64,000 nt of DNA. Origin: Cyanophora paradoxa. Taxonomy: Eukaryota > Glaucocystophyceae > Cyanophorales > Cyanophoraceae. Location of the stretch: positions 186,001 to 250,000 of the forward strand of contig QPMI01000005.1 in assembly GCA_004431415.1 (NCBI GenBank), read 5' to 3'. Both the position numbers and the translations under genes were made by a program. The first letter of the stretch is position 1. Every line of letters begins with the position of its first letter. A model generated the notes under the pieces. It did no database searches. It was not told where the DNA came from and worked only from the letters and a program-made list of their open reading frames with translations. Below are positions 26,263-39,300 of this stretch, piece by piece.

Positions 26263-29200
26263 CATTCGGTGCAGAGGCGAGCGCCTCTATCGAGGATCTC
26301 GCCGGGAATGCACTTGCGAAGGTAAATGCTCAGAGATGCTGGCTCCAGCTCCAAAACGGCGACGGAGAACGAGACGTTGTACACAAATCCCGGCATTTCT
26401 GTGATGCGCACGTCCGACAGCACGGCCACCCCCCGTGCAGTCGCGTTGGTCATCGTGCCTGGATTTTCAAAGTTAGCGACTAAATGAGAGTTAATAAAAT
26501 TAGATGTGACAAAGCCTAATCTCCTGTTCGTTACCTGATAGGTAATTTCCAGCCGCGGACACTTGAACAAGCGATCCCGAGTCCATGACTGTGGATCTGC
26601 CCTGCAGGCGTCACACGTGCGCGCTGCAAGGATGAGCATTGCGCTTGCGTCACAAGTTGCAAACCTGTAAGCATCCTCCATAGTCACACGAACGGAGATG
26701 GGCTTCCCGCTCGCCACATCGATTGCCGCAGTCAATAGCTCCGGTACGATGCGCTTTGCAGGCGTTGCGCAGGCGGTCCCGTAGCTCGCCCAGTTGCCGA
26801 CAAACGCAGCGCACAGCTCTGCATCGAATCGACTGCACGTTTCAAGGTCCGGAGTGTTGCAAAAGACAGCACCGCCACCTCCCTCAGCGCGGTTCGCAAT
26901 GATTAAAGAGCCTTGCACTGAAAGAGAGGCGCAAGCCTTCTGCTCGACAAAAAGAGCGCCTCCGTGCTTCAGAGCCGAGTTCACGGACACGTTCGTGTGT
27001 ACGAGAGTCAGATTGCCTTGCGCTGCGAATGCCATACCCCCTCTGGTGGCCGAATTGTTGCTCGCTATGCATCGAGCAAGCTCAGCGTTGCGGCTCGATG
27101 CGAACAGGACCCCCCCGTCCTCTGCGCATAACTGATCAGTTGATCATGAGCGTGCATAAAATGCAATGTCCTCGGGTCCGTTTAAAATCAAAACCGCGCG
27201 CTCGCGCACGTGCGTAGTTCTGATAGAATGCGGACGAGTCGACAATAAGAGAGGCAGCGGCGTCTGTAGCTATTGCTCCACCGCGGCGCTGGGCTGCGTT
27301 GCTGCTGAAGGCTGATTCCACGATCTGAACAGAGGACTGTCCACCCGCAAATATCGCGCCCGCGTCGCCGACTTGAACATCGCTTGTCCCTCTTTGCTGA
27401 GGCGAAACTGATATTGTGCCAGCACTGTTCCCCACGAAAGAGCTGCGCTCGATGCGAACTGCAGCCATTTCGCTCGACGCCAAGCCTCCACCAGAGATAC
27501 CGGCAGCACACCCCATCGTAGTCGAATTAGTCACTGTCATGTGCACATAGTTTGAAAGAGGGTCTCCTTGCACGTGGGCGCCACCACCCTGAATCTCTGC
27601 TCGGCAATCGGACAGTAGGCCGTCCGAAAAGACAATCGAAGAGGCGGCATCGACCGCGATACACCCGCCACTCTTCGCCATGCTACCAGCGATTGAAGAC
27701 TCTGCAAATGCGCAACGTGATTCTTTGCCACAGAAGGCTCCGCCTCCTCTGCCATTGATAGCCTGGCCACCGGACAGCATAGATTGGATGACACGCAGTG
27801 TCCCTTGACCGCTTGCGGCAGCTCCTGCACCTGAAAACATTTTTAAAAGGGGATCGGACAGGCAGAATTTCGGAATGCCAGAAGTGCAACTACCATCTTG
27901 GCGGGCCTTTGATGAGGTAATTGAGGAATCAAACAGCTCGTAGGTGGAGAAGCCCGTGATGTACAGGGAACCGCCATTCTCCGCCTGGCAGTTGCGGAAT
28001 GTGCACCCTCGACAAGAAGCCGACCCGCCCTCGGCAGTCAAACAACCGCCGTTCTCTTGAGCTCTACCGTTCGAGACAGAGACGTTCTCAAAGCGCATGC
28101 TTCTTGAATTTGCCACATATACGCATCCGCCAGTGTACGCCGAGCAGTCAGCAAAAATCGAGTCTTGGAAAAGCACGTCGTTCGCCGTGCTTTCAGAGTC
28201 GACGTATATCGCTCCTCCTTTCGCACCACTTGACGCCTTGTCGATGTGCACGTTTGTTGCTCTGAGCTGGAGTTGGCCGCGAAGAACGAACGCTCCTCCG
28301 TAATCAGTCGTCAAAACGTCATTCGCGGCGACGTTGTCGAGTTCTACGACGCCCAATGCTCCGGCTGTGGTGGAAGATTGCTCGATCTGCACTTGCAGAA
28401 TTTGCGTAGACCTGCACTGCTTAGTCGACCCCGCCGTGAAGCTCAACATTGGCGAGTTTCCAAAGCTCGACATTCCGCTTGCTGCTATGAATGCTGCGCC
28501 TCCTTGTCGGCCTCGCCCGCCGTTGATGATGATGTTGTGAAGCTTCGTAGACGTGCGGTGCTCGATGTGGAGCGCCGCGCCGACTGTGAGGCCCTCGGTT
28601 CCACAGTTCTCGAACCGAGTTTTCGTGATCTCGGTCACTGCTGCCTTCGTCGCGATGGCTCCGCCGTCGAGTGGCGTCGTACATCCTTGAAAGGACGTTG
28701 AAGCGATCGACATCCGGCTTGCGTACTCCGGCACAAACACGGCCCCGCCGCCAAGCGCGGCTGTGCAATTCTCGAAAGTCGAGCCGCTGATGTCGAGCGC
28801 AAGCTGTAGCCCTGAGGTGCTTGCGTCACCAGTAACCAGCAGCGCTCCCCCTGCTCCGATCGCTCGGTTGTTGTCGAAGGTCGAGTCCCGCACAATCTCC
28901 CAAGAGATTTGCTTGGCCAAAATCGCGCCCCCACCCGACTGTATTCCAGTGATGGTCCTTGTCTGAAAGTCGCACACAGTGTCCGCGTTGTTTGTGAACG
29001 TGCTACGGGCTATGAAAAGGCCAGACGCCGACGTCGACGCTTGTCCGCCAACAATGTAGATTGCACCTCCGCCAAACTCCTCGACACTCGCATCCAGGCA
29101 GGGGCACCACTCGGCACTGTTCCGATCGAACGCAGAGCTGATTATAGTTGTGTTTCTTATCTCGTGGATTGAGACTGCTCCGCCTATCCGCTGTGCCTGC

Positions 29201-30883
29201 GACGGCTTTAATTTCAGTACGGCAGCAGAAAGCGCAGCTCCATGCAAACGCACTCGGTTCGCGTCGAAGACACACGATTCGATGATGACAGAGCTGGGCG
29301 CTGCTTGTTCGGCTCCGTATGCGCCTTGGATGCTGATGGCCCCTCCGCCCACTGCGTCGCCACCCAAGTCGGTTTTCACCCAGTTCTTCGAGAAAGTTGT
29401 TTCTTTGATGAAGACCTGGGGGCGAGCAGGTGTGGCACACACAAAATCAGAAGATGTGAAGCAAGGGGAAATAAAGCGGAAATTTATTGTAAGAATGAAC
29501 CTTGGAAGACGCGGAGCGCAGGACAAGAGCGAGAGCGGCCCCTCCGCCCCGAGCCGGTCCCTCCCCGGATTGTGAGTTGACTGTTTGTTGCATCGCCGTT
29601 GCATCGGCCTGTCCGGTTCCAGCCATGTTGCCCCGGAATGTGCTCGATGCCACCTCTACAAAAGCAGCGCTCCCGGCTACAGCAGCCCCCGAAGTGCTGC
29701 GGACATATATTAATGCGCGCTCTGTATAAGTGATGAAATATTAAAAGCAAAACAAACAATGTAGGCGCACGCGCTGGCATTGTTGTTCTCAAAAACGCTC
29801 GAAGTGACGCGAAGTCTGCCGACCTTACTCACAAACAGGGCCGCGCCTGAAATATCGCCGCGCAGAACGTTCCCAGAGAATGAAGCGTGCTGAACAACTA
29901 CCTCGTCGGCGTCGTAGATTGCGAGAACAGCGGACTGCACGCCAACGAATCCAGTGAATGACGTTCCCGCTATCTGGACGACCGAGCCTCCTTTCATGAC
30001 GATGGATGGTGATGTCGAATTCGTCTCCGAAGACGATTCTGAGCCTGCAAACGAGCAATTTGTGATACTGATGCGTGCGCCTGAAGTAGCAAACACGCTT
30101 AGCATCGTGTCTTGCTTCCCATTGGTGAACCGAAGGCCCGAAAATTGAATGCGGCTCTCGTGGTGCTTGAGCGTTACGTTCAGGAACCCGCATGCACGTG
30201 AGAAATCGAGGATAGTGAACGCCGCGCCGCTGACCGAAGATATTTCGAGGTCAATCGCGCGCCCTTCATCCGAGAGGTTTGCCCAGTACCCGCCGTGGCA
30301 TTCGCGCGATTGGTGCCTGCCAGGCAACATATGCACCACGCGTCGCTGTGCGACGCCCGTGCGAGGAGCACGCAGGGCTCTAGCCACGGTCTCGAACGGC
30401 CGCACGAACGAGCCGTCGTTGATCATGTCATCGCCTCCAGAGCACGACTCTTCTGAGCAGCGGAGCGGCGAGTACCAGACGTACACGTGCTCCCGTCCAT
30501 CGCTCGCGGACTGCTGATCGTCGTGTATGGTAAGAGGGCAGAAGGCGCATCGGCCTGCAACGGCGAGACCGCCCAACAAAGACACGGCAGGATAGCTGCG
30601 AAATCGCGTCAAAGGACGACCGCGGCCCCGCTGAGCTTCAGCGTGGTCCGGAGTCGCACCGCGACCCGTTTGCCGAGCACACGACGTCTGCCTCGGCGAT
30701 GCTGGAGACGGAGGAGCAGTCGGGATCAAAGGAACCGCATCCGCAATCGCATCCATCCCCGGCAGCATATGAAGCGCCGCAAGACCACTTGCCTGGAAGA
30801 AGGGCCGTCCCGCTGAACGCAACCGGCTCTCTTGTGAGCCCGTAACTCTCGAACTGCAGGGCTTCCCTTAAGGAATCCTGCAC
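26263..30883 (-). CDS. Giant host protein: right-handed beta-helix (Pmp-like repeats)
   Basis: Long exons (the largest open stretch runs from about 29430 to 27210) encode about twenty coils with GGA[I/V/L] or GGC[I/V/L] turns, such as GGGAIYIVGG, GAGGALLVTGD, GGAIYVDSE and TGGCVYVANS. FxxN partners alternate with them (FDANRV, FDNNRA, FVGNSAG). This double tetrapeptide pattern is that of chlamydial polymorphic membrane protein repeats, also found in many protist surface proteins. The N-terminal end at 30640-30883 is Cys-rich (CGASYAAGDGCDCGCGSFDP). Adhesion is the usual role of such solenoids. Intron positions are not all resolved. Confidence 0.7.
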
Positions 30884-30929
30884 CGCTGCGATCTGCGTAC
30901 GTGGCTCAAATCAGTTCTGCTTAAGCTAG

Positions 30930-33900
30930 CTATAGCGATATCAGTTCTGCAAGTCTGGGCACCGCCAACGCTTGCTCGACGAGAGGTCTTATCGCATTGT
31001 CCGTCGCTTGCACGAAGAATCTCGTGGATCCCTTCGTCACCAGAGACACCCGAAGCGTTTCGCTGCGAACGGCAAGTATCGCCGCAAGCAGTTCAAGCAG
31101 ACGCGCTTTGTAAGCGTTCATATTTGAGATCGCCAACTCGAAAGGAAGCCCGATAGTGAGCACGAGCGCGTATCCGTCATCAAATGCGTCCGCATCGTCT
31201 GTGAAGGCTGCAGCTGTGCTGTCATTTGCAGCTATTGACTGCCGGCTACAGCGGCCTGAGTAAATGAAGATGCGTTCGCGAATGATGTCAGGTCTATCCT
31301 CTCCGAAAACAATTCGCGCTCCTACAAGTCCGCCTGCCCGATCCTGGCTCTCGCACACGGAACCGGTTTTTACTCGGACAACTTGGTTACCACCGTCGCT
31401 GGACACGTCCAGCACTTGGACGATGGATCCGCCGAGAAAGACAGATGCCATTGACGCGTCTTCCGAGATGATGCGCCTCCCAAAGATGCTTACGATGTCG
31501 CCGCCGCGAACGGAGCCTGGCAACAAGGTTCAAGCTATTACGCAAATTTGAAACGCAAGCTTAAAAGCTTATAATCAAGCGCGCCCGCTAACCTTCGGCA
31601 GGGACAACTCGGTCGATTCCAGAGACGTCGATGGACATTGAGGGCAGCTTGTGCGTTACTTTGAATTCTTGATCGTCTAAAGTGAAGGACATGAAGCCAG
31701 TCCCCAAAGAAGATGTATCCGGGATTTTAATCACGACCTCCTGCTTTGTCAAAAGCAAGGTGAGCCGCATTCAATTCCACGCCAACTGCTTTCATTGTGC
31801 GCAAGGCCAATAAATTGCACCTGGGTTGCGTTACTTGAAAACGTGTGGATTGCAACAATAACTTCCGATTCTAATTGAAGGGAGCGAGCGGGATTTCCGT
31901 CCATCATCACGTGTATGTTCGCACCCTCGACACGCGAAAGCAGCCGGGCCCCCATTAATGTCACCTGTTGGTGGGTTCAGATCATTATCATGCATCGCTA
32001 GATTTTCGCGCGATTGCGTACTAGATTTTCGCGCGATTGCGTACCGTCTTTTCTTCTGATAGTGAAACGGAAGGCGGGCGAATCTCATGGACGCCCGTGT
32101 ACATGAAAGAGGCTTCCTTCGAAAACACGGGCAGGCTGTCGACGAAGCAGTTCACTTGTCCGAGGCCAGCTGTCACGCCAGCTTTCCGAGCGCTTCCTGT
32201 GAGAATGAAGACTGTCCCTGCCCCAGACGACACGATTCTACCGCGGCCGGACTCGGCGGAAACAGCAAGGCCGGCGCCGGACCCGCCAGGGCTGGCTTGC
32301 GAGTCTTGCACCGACGACCAAACCCCCTTTACAGAACACTGCAAAAGACCAGAGGGCCACCAGCCAGTTAGGCTGAGCAATGTGCCGCCGTCGAGAGGAC
32401 CGTGCTCGGGTGAAACAGAGTCAATGCCGAATACAGTGAAGAGCGAGGGACGGACGAAGGTCAGGGGGCTCTCGTCAACTCGGGTCCGGATAGAGACAGA
32501 AACGTCATAAATACCAGAGCGCAGCGGCTCCGCCGCCGACATTGCAGGAAGAAGTGCGATAATTTTTGATGAGTTTTGTTGGATTTCGAAAACCTCCAGC
32601 GCCACAATCTCTGGTTTTGAATCGACACCGCTTCTGCTGGAGATGGAAAGGGCATAGTTTCCAGGGTCGGATTGTTCGGTCAATCCGAATCCAGTCACTG
32701 TCAAGATGTAATCGCCTGTGCTAGATCCACTTGCCGGCGACATGCTGTCGATGCCCACAAACGACAAGGCCCGTTTCCGGATGGTTGTAATCTGCTTTTG
32801 ATTGCGCGTGATGTGCACCGCAATTTCGGCAGGCCCAGTGCCGACGCGCGCGTTGAGCAGATTGGGAAGCTCCACCACAAGAGATGCGCGTTCCACTCCT
32901 CGGCTGTCGTCAAGTTTTGTGACAGTAACTTCCAGACCTGCAACAGTGACCCGCGGCGTTTTTGACAACGTTGTGCTGCCGTCAGAGAGCAGATCAATGC
33001 CGGATATAGTCAGCAGTGTGTTCTTGCTATCAATAGCTAGCAGGGCCGGCGTAACCGAGTAAATGCCCTGCGTGCGTATATATGTCAGCTTCATCGGACC
33101 GCAGAAGCACGCGTACGTCGCGCGCTAGCCTGGTACGTGAAGTTGTTCGAGCCTGCGAACTCGCGGCTTCCTGAAATCAAACTGACCGAGCCAATGATGC
33201 CCTGCTGCAGCTGCGAACTGGAAAGCTGGTTTATAGTTGCGTCGTCGACGCTGCCCAGCGAACGTGATTTGCCGCGTAGGAAATTGAAAAACGTCAAGGT
33301 TCACTCGCCTTCCGGTTTCTAAGATGACACGCATTTCCCCCCGAAGCGCGTTGGTGTGCTCAACTACAATTTGGCTTGCAGCAAAGCCTGCAAGCGTTGC
33401 GCGTAGCGAAGATGAATATGTGGAGGCGCTGGCTTCGACCAGATCGACACCCGTCATAGTCACATTCGCGCCTCCATCCACGTAGCCCCTCATCGGGAAA
33501 GGCTCTTGCATTAAAGCAGCAACTGAAAGGAAAGTCAGCAGCTAGAGCAGCAGCAGCAGTTCTGATTATAATTAACTTAAATGCAGGAAAGTTTTGTCTA
33601 CAAAGTATGCGAACCTGCGTGGTAGCCAAACGGAACCGGTGAGACGATTCTGCCGCGCGAATAGGACGAAACCGCTATGTCGCATGGTGTGTATCCAGTC
33701 GATAGGGCATGAGGGAATGCGTCGACGACAATTGCAGCGGCGAAATCGATGCAGCTTGCAAGCCCTGGAGCTGCATCGATATCCGGGTCTTGCACAGGCT
33801 CCCAGCGGTACTCGCCCGAAGGAATGGATACATCAATGCCGGGACATTGGATCACGACACTGTCGACGTCTTCCAAGTTCTCTGCCATGTCGCAGCCTAT

Positions 33901-36300
33901 GATAGAGACAGGATACTGGAGCGAATTCATAATTAATTAAGATTAATTTGCAGTCCACACGAAAAGGTTAAGAGCGCACCCCGCCGGCATTTGGACCGTG
34001 TTGCGGCGTCAATCCGTTGACTCGACCCTTGCCGCGGTACGAAAATATGGGTTGTGCCGGGAGCCAAGAGCACCACTCCCCAGCAGCTGGGCCAGACCCC
34101 AGCATTGCGAGGACCGGTCCAGAGAAGAAGGAAGTTCGGGCGGAGCTCCCTGTTGTCACAACAAGAGCGGAAGCATTCCTTTCGATCGAAGAAACTTCCA
34201 CGCCAGCCAAGAAGACGCGGGAGACTTGCAAGGCGGGGTTCACGAGCGCCGAGCGCGATGTAAATTCGACGCTCGATAGCGTGCCACCGTCCAGTTTGCC
34301 GTAAGCTGGCGATATGGAAGTGACCGAGCAAACGGGCAGTAGTGCCTGGCTCCTAATGGAAACGCGCTCCGCGGAAAACCCGTCGATCAGGCTTTCGGGC
34401 AACCTGTGGACACGAAAGAGGCCGTCAAAGTGCTGCTACATTGGGCATGCACAAGTGCACTGTACACGCACATATCAACTGTCGCCAGCACGTTAAGTGA
34501 TCCGGATCTCGGCTCCTTCACCTCAATCGCAGACATATTCAGTGTGCATGGCAGACCGCAGGCGGTGAAGATGCTGTCCACGAGATCTACGTCGACGACT
34601 GTTAGAGAGAGTCGCGTCGTCGTCGAGGTCGGAGCGTCGGGAGATCCTGTTGCAAGGACAGCTGCGCTATAGAGCCCCGGCGAGGGATGGAACCGAAAGG
34701 CCCGCTCCAAGCGCCCCAGACCGCGTGAGTGAGACCCCAGCTCGATGTCGCAGTCGACGGCGATGCGTGCGGGCTGAAACAGGCTGGCAAGCGGGGGGAT
34801 GCTGAAGACGAGGCTCGTGAGGTTGGCGTGGACGAGCGATGCAGGGGCGACAGATCCGTCTTCGCATAGCAGCCGCACGAATTCCACGTCATCTGCATCG
34901 CTGGCAAGGCTCTCGCCCACGACGGTCGCGCTGAGCACCGTTTCGTGCCTCGGGCCGTGATTCGGCGTGATAGACGATAGAACAGGCATCCCATTGTAAG
35001 TGAAGCCCGCCGAGGCTTCCGCGATGCAATCGCCATGGCTGGAAGACGATACAGAAATACCATCGATGCGCGGGCTGCTGGCAGGCCCTGTCCGGACTAC
35101 CAACGCGCCGGCCAAGCGGCTCTCGACTTTGCTGACAGCGATGCCAGCCAAGGATACAGCATTGTCTGAGATGGCGTCACCAGAGTGAAACTCGCCGAAG
35201 ATGGTCACGATGCTTCCCCCCACGAGCTTTCCGTTGTTTGGAACGGCCGAATGCACGTGACACGCTGCTCGAATTTCATGATCAGTGAAACCTCAGGAGA
35301 GACTTTGTAAAATTAAATCAATATTGCTTATGCACCTGGATTGTACGTGAACCTGCAGCCTGTGCAGTTCGCCGCCTCCGTCGACCCTCGCGAAGCGGAA
35401 AGCACGGTGACGGTGACCGTTAGGCTTGTGATCACGTTGGTCTCTGGAACGATAGCAACGACTGCGCGGTCGCTCGGAGGTGGATCGCGAACAATTTCGG
35501 CCTCCAAGTCTCCAAATTTAACGACCGAGATGGAATCCCATACTTCCGCAAAAAAGCGCCCGGTGATTGTAACTGAACGGCGCGTCTAACAATATTAATA
35601 GAGAACTGCGACAGTACAAGAGCTTGAATTATTCACGAACCTCTACGGCGTCCTTGATACGGTCCTGCAGGGGGATCTAATCCATCGATAGATCCGGCTG
35701 CACAAAGCGAACGTCAGATCGAGTCACCAGAGCAACCGCAATTTCCGCGAATGGCGCACGAGGAAGGTACGTGTACGCTTCAGCTGCGCTTATCGTCTTC
35801 TGAAAGAGCTTTGAGTAGACGATGATTTCCCCAGAAAGTTGCGACAGAGCGGCGCGGCGAGCGTCTCCAGCTCTCACAACGACTCGCGTGTGGGAACTTG
35901 AAATCTGCACCGCGCGCACGGCATTCCGGTGGCTTCAGCTGCAAACAAAATTCGACATGACATGGGCTTACGATGCTTTCTACCGGGACGCCGCACAGGT
36001 CAACTCGGTATACGTCCGAGGGGACTGTATCAACTCCAAGATGCTCGCCTATCGCAATTGAACGAGTCAGCCCAACTCCTTTTAGCACATGCATTATGAA
36101 CATGATCATGATATTGAAAGTGTTACCAGATATTACTACAACGTTGCCTCCGGCCAAAGGGCCAGCCGCAGAGTCACGGGCCGCTGTGTTTATGAATCCG
36201 GCACGCATGATTGCAATCTCATTTATTCCGACCGGCGACTGAATTTCGAATCGCGGATCATAATTAGAAGGATCTGTGTGCGATTCGATCGCAAGGGCCG
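30930..36300 (-). CDS. Giant host protein: IPT/TIG-like repeats
   Basis: Successive exons encode immunoglobulin-like TIG units of the form P..G...GG..[VL]T..G. Examples are SPEHGPLDGGTLLSLTG (about 32390), SPASGSSTGDYILTVTGFG (about 32720), SPAYGKLDGGTLSSVEF (about 34290), TPNHGP and VPNNGKLVGGSIVTIFGE (34900-35250), and LPGSVRGGDIVSIFGRR (about 31510). Such repeats follow one another in plexin-like and protist surface proteins. Short introns interrupt them. Some boundaries are uncertain, because several frames are open in this GC-rich DNA. Confidence 0.6.
31965..32044 (-). other. Host intron, 80 nt, with duplicated 5' splice site
   Basis: The exon end GAAAAGACG is followed by GTACGCAATC, and the intron ends CCACCAACAG before GTGACATTAATG. 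The join keeps the frame (EEKT-VTLMGA). Inside it, a 23-bp unit (31998-32020 and 32021-32043) is exactly doubled, so the donor GTACGC occurs twice. Use of the inner donor would add 23 bases, shift the frame and introduce a TAG. Confidence 0.7.
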
Positions 36301-39300
36301 TGGCCACGCACCAGCGATCTCGCCCCGACGATGAAAGCGAGTGTCTCGCGCGCGGAAAGAAAGTTGTTCTGCACGAGCTGGCGGTTCAGCAGCGCCCCGG
36401 GTTGCTTGTCGGTGTAGAATGACAGCTCGGCCTTGGACGGATCGGAATAAGACGGCACATAAGACATGTACACGCGCCACTTGCGGACGCGCGATGTGAA
36501 GTCTGCCAGGTTCGGTTGCACAGCGATGGCGGCGGGAAAGAAGCCAATGCTAGAGCGCGACGTTCCGGTGCCGGTGCGGCGTCCGTCGAACGCGGAGACG
36601 CCCGGGCGAATGTCAGAGACCACAGGGGACGTCGGCCCTCGCTCGTCCAGTCGAACCGCGACAGAGACTCCCTGCAATACGATGGCGAGTTTGCTACAAT
36701 TAGCAGAAGCTCATGATCACAGTCAATCAATTTGTGAAGTGGCCAGCGCGTACCATGAGGTGTCCCGTGTCCGTTGAGTAAAACGATCGGAGCTGCTGCA
36801 GCGAGGTGCGGCTATCTTGACACAGCGCCTCAGGCACGTCCCCAAGGCTGAAGCTGATCGTCGAAGGCGCCTCATCGGCGCTGTCTGCCGGTGTCGACAG
36901 AGTGATAGATGCTTTGAAGCTGAAGGCACTCGACAACAGATTCGAAGACACAAGCCGCTCTCCGAGCTGCCTCGCGTTGTATCAGTATTCGAATTTCTAG
37001 TCAGGCGCTAGTGAAGCTCACCGGAAAAACCAGAAACGCGCCAGGGATTGGGCCCCTTCCATCACTGCTGTCATTGATAGCCGCCCCTTTGAGCTGGTAG
37101 TTCAGCATAATCCGCCGCGAATCTGATCATGAGTAGAAGAGCAGTTTATAATTAGCATCTGCATTGGGCTGCGGTTTCGTGCTTCGTTCCCAAATTTTAT
37201 TGCGTACCCGTTTGACTGCATATTGCATCGTCTTCGGTGTATTGCCTCGCAATGTGCGAAATATGTCCCAGCTCCTGCTCGCTTTGTTCGAGATCGTAAT
37301 GCAGAATTACGCCAGCATCGTCCACTGCGGGTGCATTCGTGTTTGTGGAAGCAAGGCAAACCCGTGATACTCTCTACTCACCTTTTCGAACCATTGCTGT
37401 GAAGTTGCCGGTACCACGTCCGAAGCCAGAATCCACGTCGCTGTCGCAAAGGAGTACCACGCGAATCCTTGCGGTTTGGGATGTGATAACGTAGCGCCCG
37501 CTGCTTTGCTCTATCCGTCCGATCTCCACTCCACCATTGTGTTCGTGCTTGTCGAACACCTGCGAACGAGTGATCCTGCTTTTTAGAAGGACAAAATCCG
37601 AATCAGTCGAGGAATACAACAAGCGCTGACTCTGATGGAGGCTCCAATTGTGAGAAAAGCCTCCTGAAGCTCGAAGGCAAGAGGTCCGGAATGTGCGTGA
37701 AATTCCCTGTCGAGCAAGATCTACAGTCAGGCAAAACAGCTCTAAGACTGTCGCCGGTTCTGCTCGGCGGCTTGTATGCATATCGCACCACTCCTTCCTG
37801 CCTCTCAAAGCACAGTGCACCTCCCGTCCAATCCAGCTATACTGACCACCAGCGTGCGCCTCCAGAGAAATAGAAAGGGTTTCGATGGTTTCAAGAGCCG
37901 CTGGATCAACTGTCGCCCAAATAATCTCGATGTAAACGATCGCAGCACGAATTCTCAAAATAAATGAGCACGTTAAATTACCAGTCTGGAAGTAACCGTT
38001 GAACTTCAAGCCAAGTGAGTTTCGAGATAAGCCAGAAACCAGAACGAAGAGCGCTTGTCCAGAACCCAAGACAAGGGAGGCGTTGCTGTTCGTCTCTCCT
38101 CGAATTAGCTGAAGCGTTCTCGTGGGATTCGCCCAGTGGTCATCGAAGACCTGATCATGACGTGGCATTGAAATGCAAGCTGCAATTAAGTAGAGGAATA
38201 AGATGAATACACACGGTAAGAATCTCGTCGACGCCGAGATAAGAAGCTTGGAATTGTACAGCTGCCAACGCAGGCGGAGCAGAGAAAACATGCCTGCAAA
38301 GAAAGCGAAGAATCGAAATCGAAGCTTAACTTGTGCTAGTGAGAGGCCTAGAAATGACGCACCAGGATGGGGAGAACGTCAACGAACTGTTGAAGAAATC
38401 TTCGCGCACTTCAAAGAGTATCTCTTGAGGTGATCTGGATGCATTGATTTGGATTATTGACTCGTTGGCGCTGAGCCCTGCAGGTGGGGGCGGAAATCAG
38501 CTTTGATTTGCTGCCATTGTTTCTGGAGACAGTAACAGCCAGCTACAGCATCAACAACTCGCCCATTTGAAAAGAAACATCGATTCGGCCGCCTCCCGTC
38601 TCAAAGACGACGAGCACCAGGTTAGTCGAGCTGACAGAAACTGCCCTCTCTGGACTGGCGTTATCTGACAGATTGTCTAACAGGAGAACACCATCCCTGC
38701 AGCAGCCGTCGAATATCTGCGAAATTTAAAGTCCAGTATCTGAGAAGAATCATATATAAATGATATTTGGGCAGCTGTGTACCTTGACGCGCGTCCATCC
38801 GCCGCTCGTAGACGTGAAAAGATGAACCCTCTCTTTCGCCTGGGCTTGAAGAAGCCTTCGTGTTGAATTAAGCACATTTTTAATGAGCCACAATTATGGT
38901 TCTCGCATATTTGAAAGCAAGGTACTGCATACATACCATGATGTGGAATCCGCGCTTGAGAGTGTTCCGAATGCAGATGCTTTGTCCGCAATTACCGAGG
39001 AGCCTCTTTCTACAGAGCGAATTATCGATAGGCTCGACTTCGCGAACAAAGTGAGATTTGTTCGAACCTGCTGACACGCGCGCCGAAAGCAGCCCCGCAC
39101 CGCGGGCCTCAAGCACGATGCACAAACCGCTAGATCGAGAAGTTGAAGCGATGGAAACGGCTTCGTCGAATAGTCCGCTCGTCTCAAGAAGCAGGGGCGC
39201 CCCCTCCAGCCAGCAGTCCCCTGAGTCGTAGACCCTAACAGCGTCCTTTTGTGGCGTGGTTTGAATGTAAAGGCTGGCCCAGACCCGATAGCCCAGCGGA

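Noticed and set aside
28246-28701. Plus-strand open frame opposite the beta-helix exon
   Set aside because: It is the shadow of the strongly patterned minus-strand Pmp-like repeats in GC-rich DNA and has no recognisable domain.
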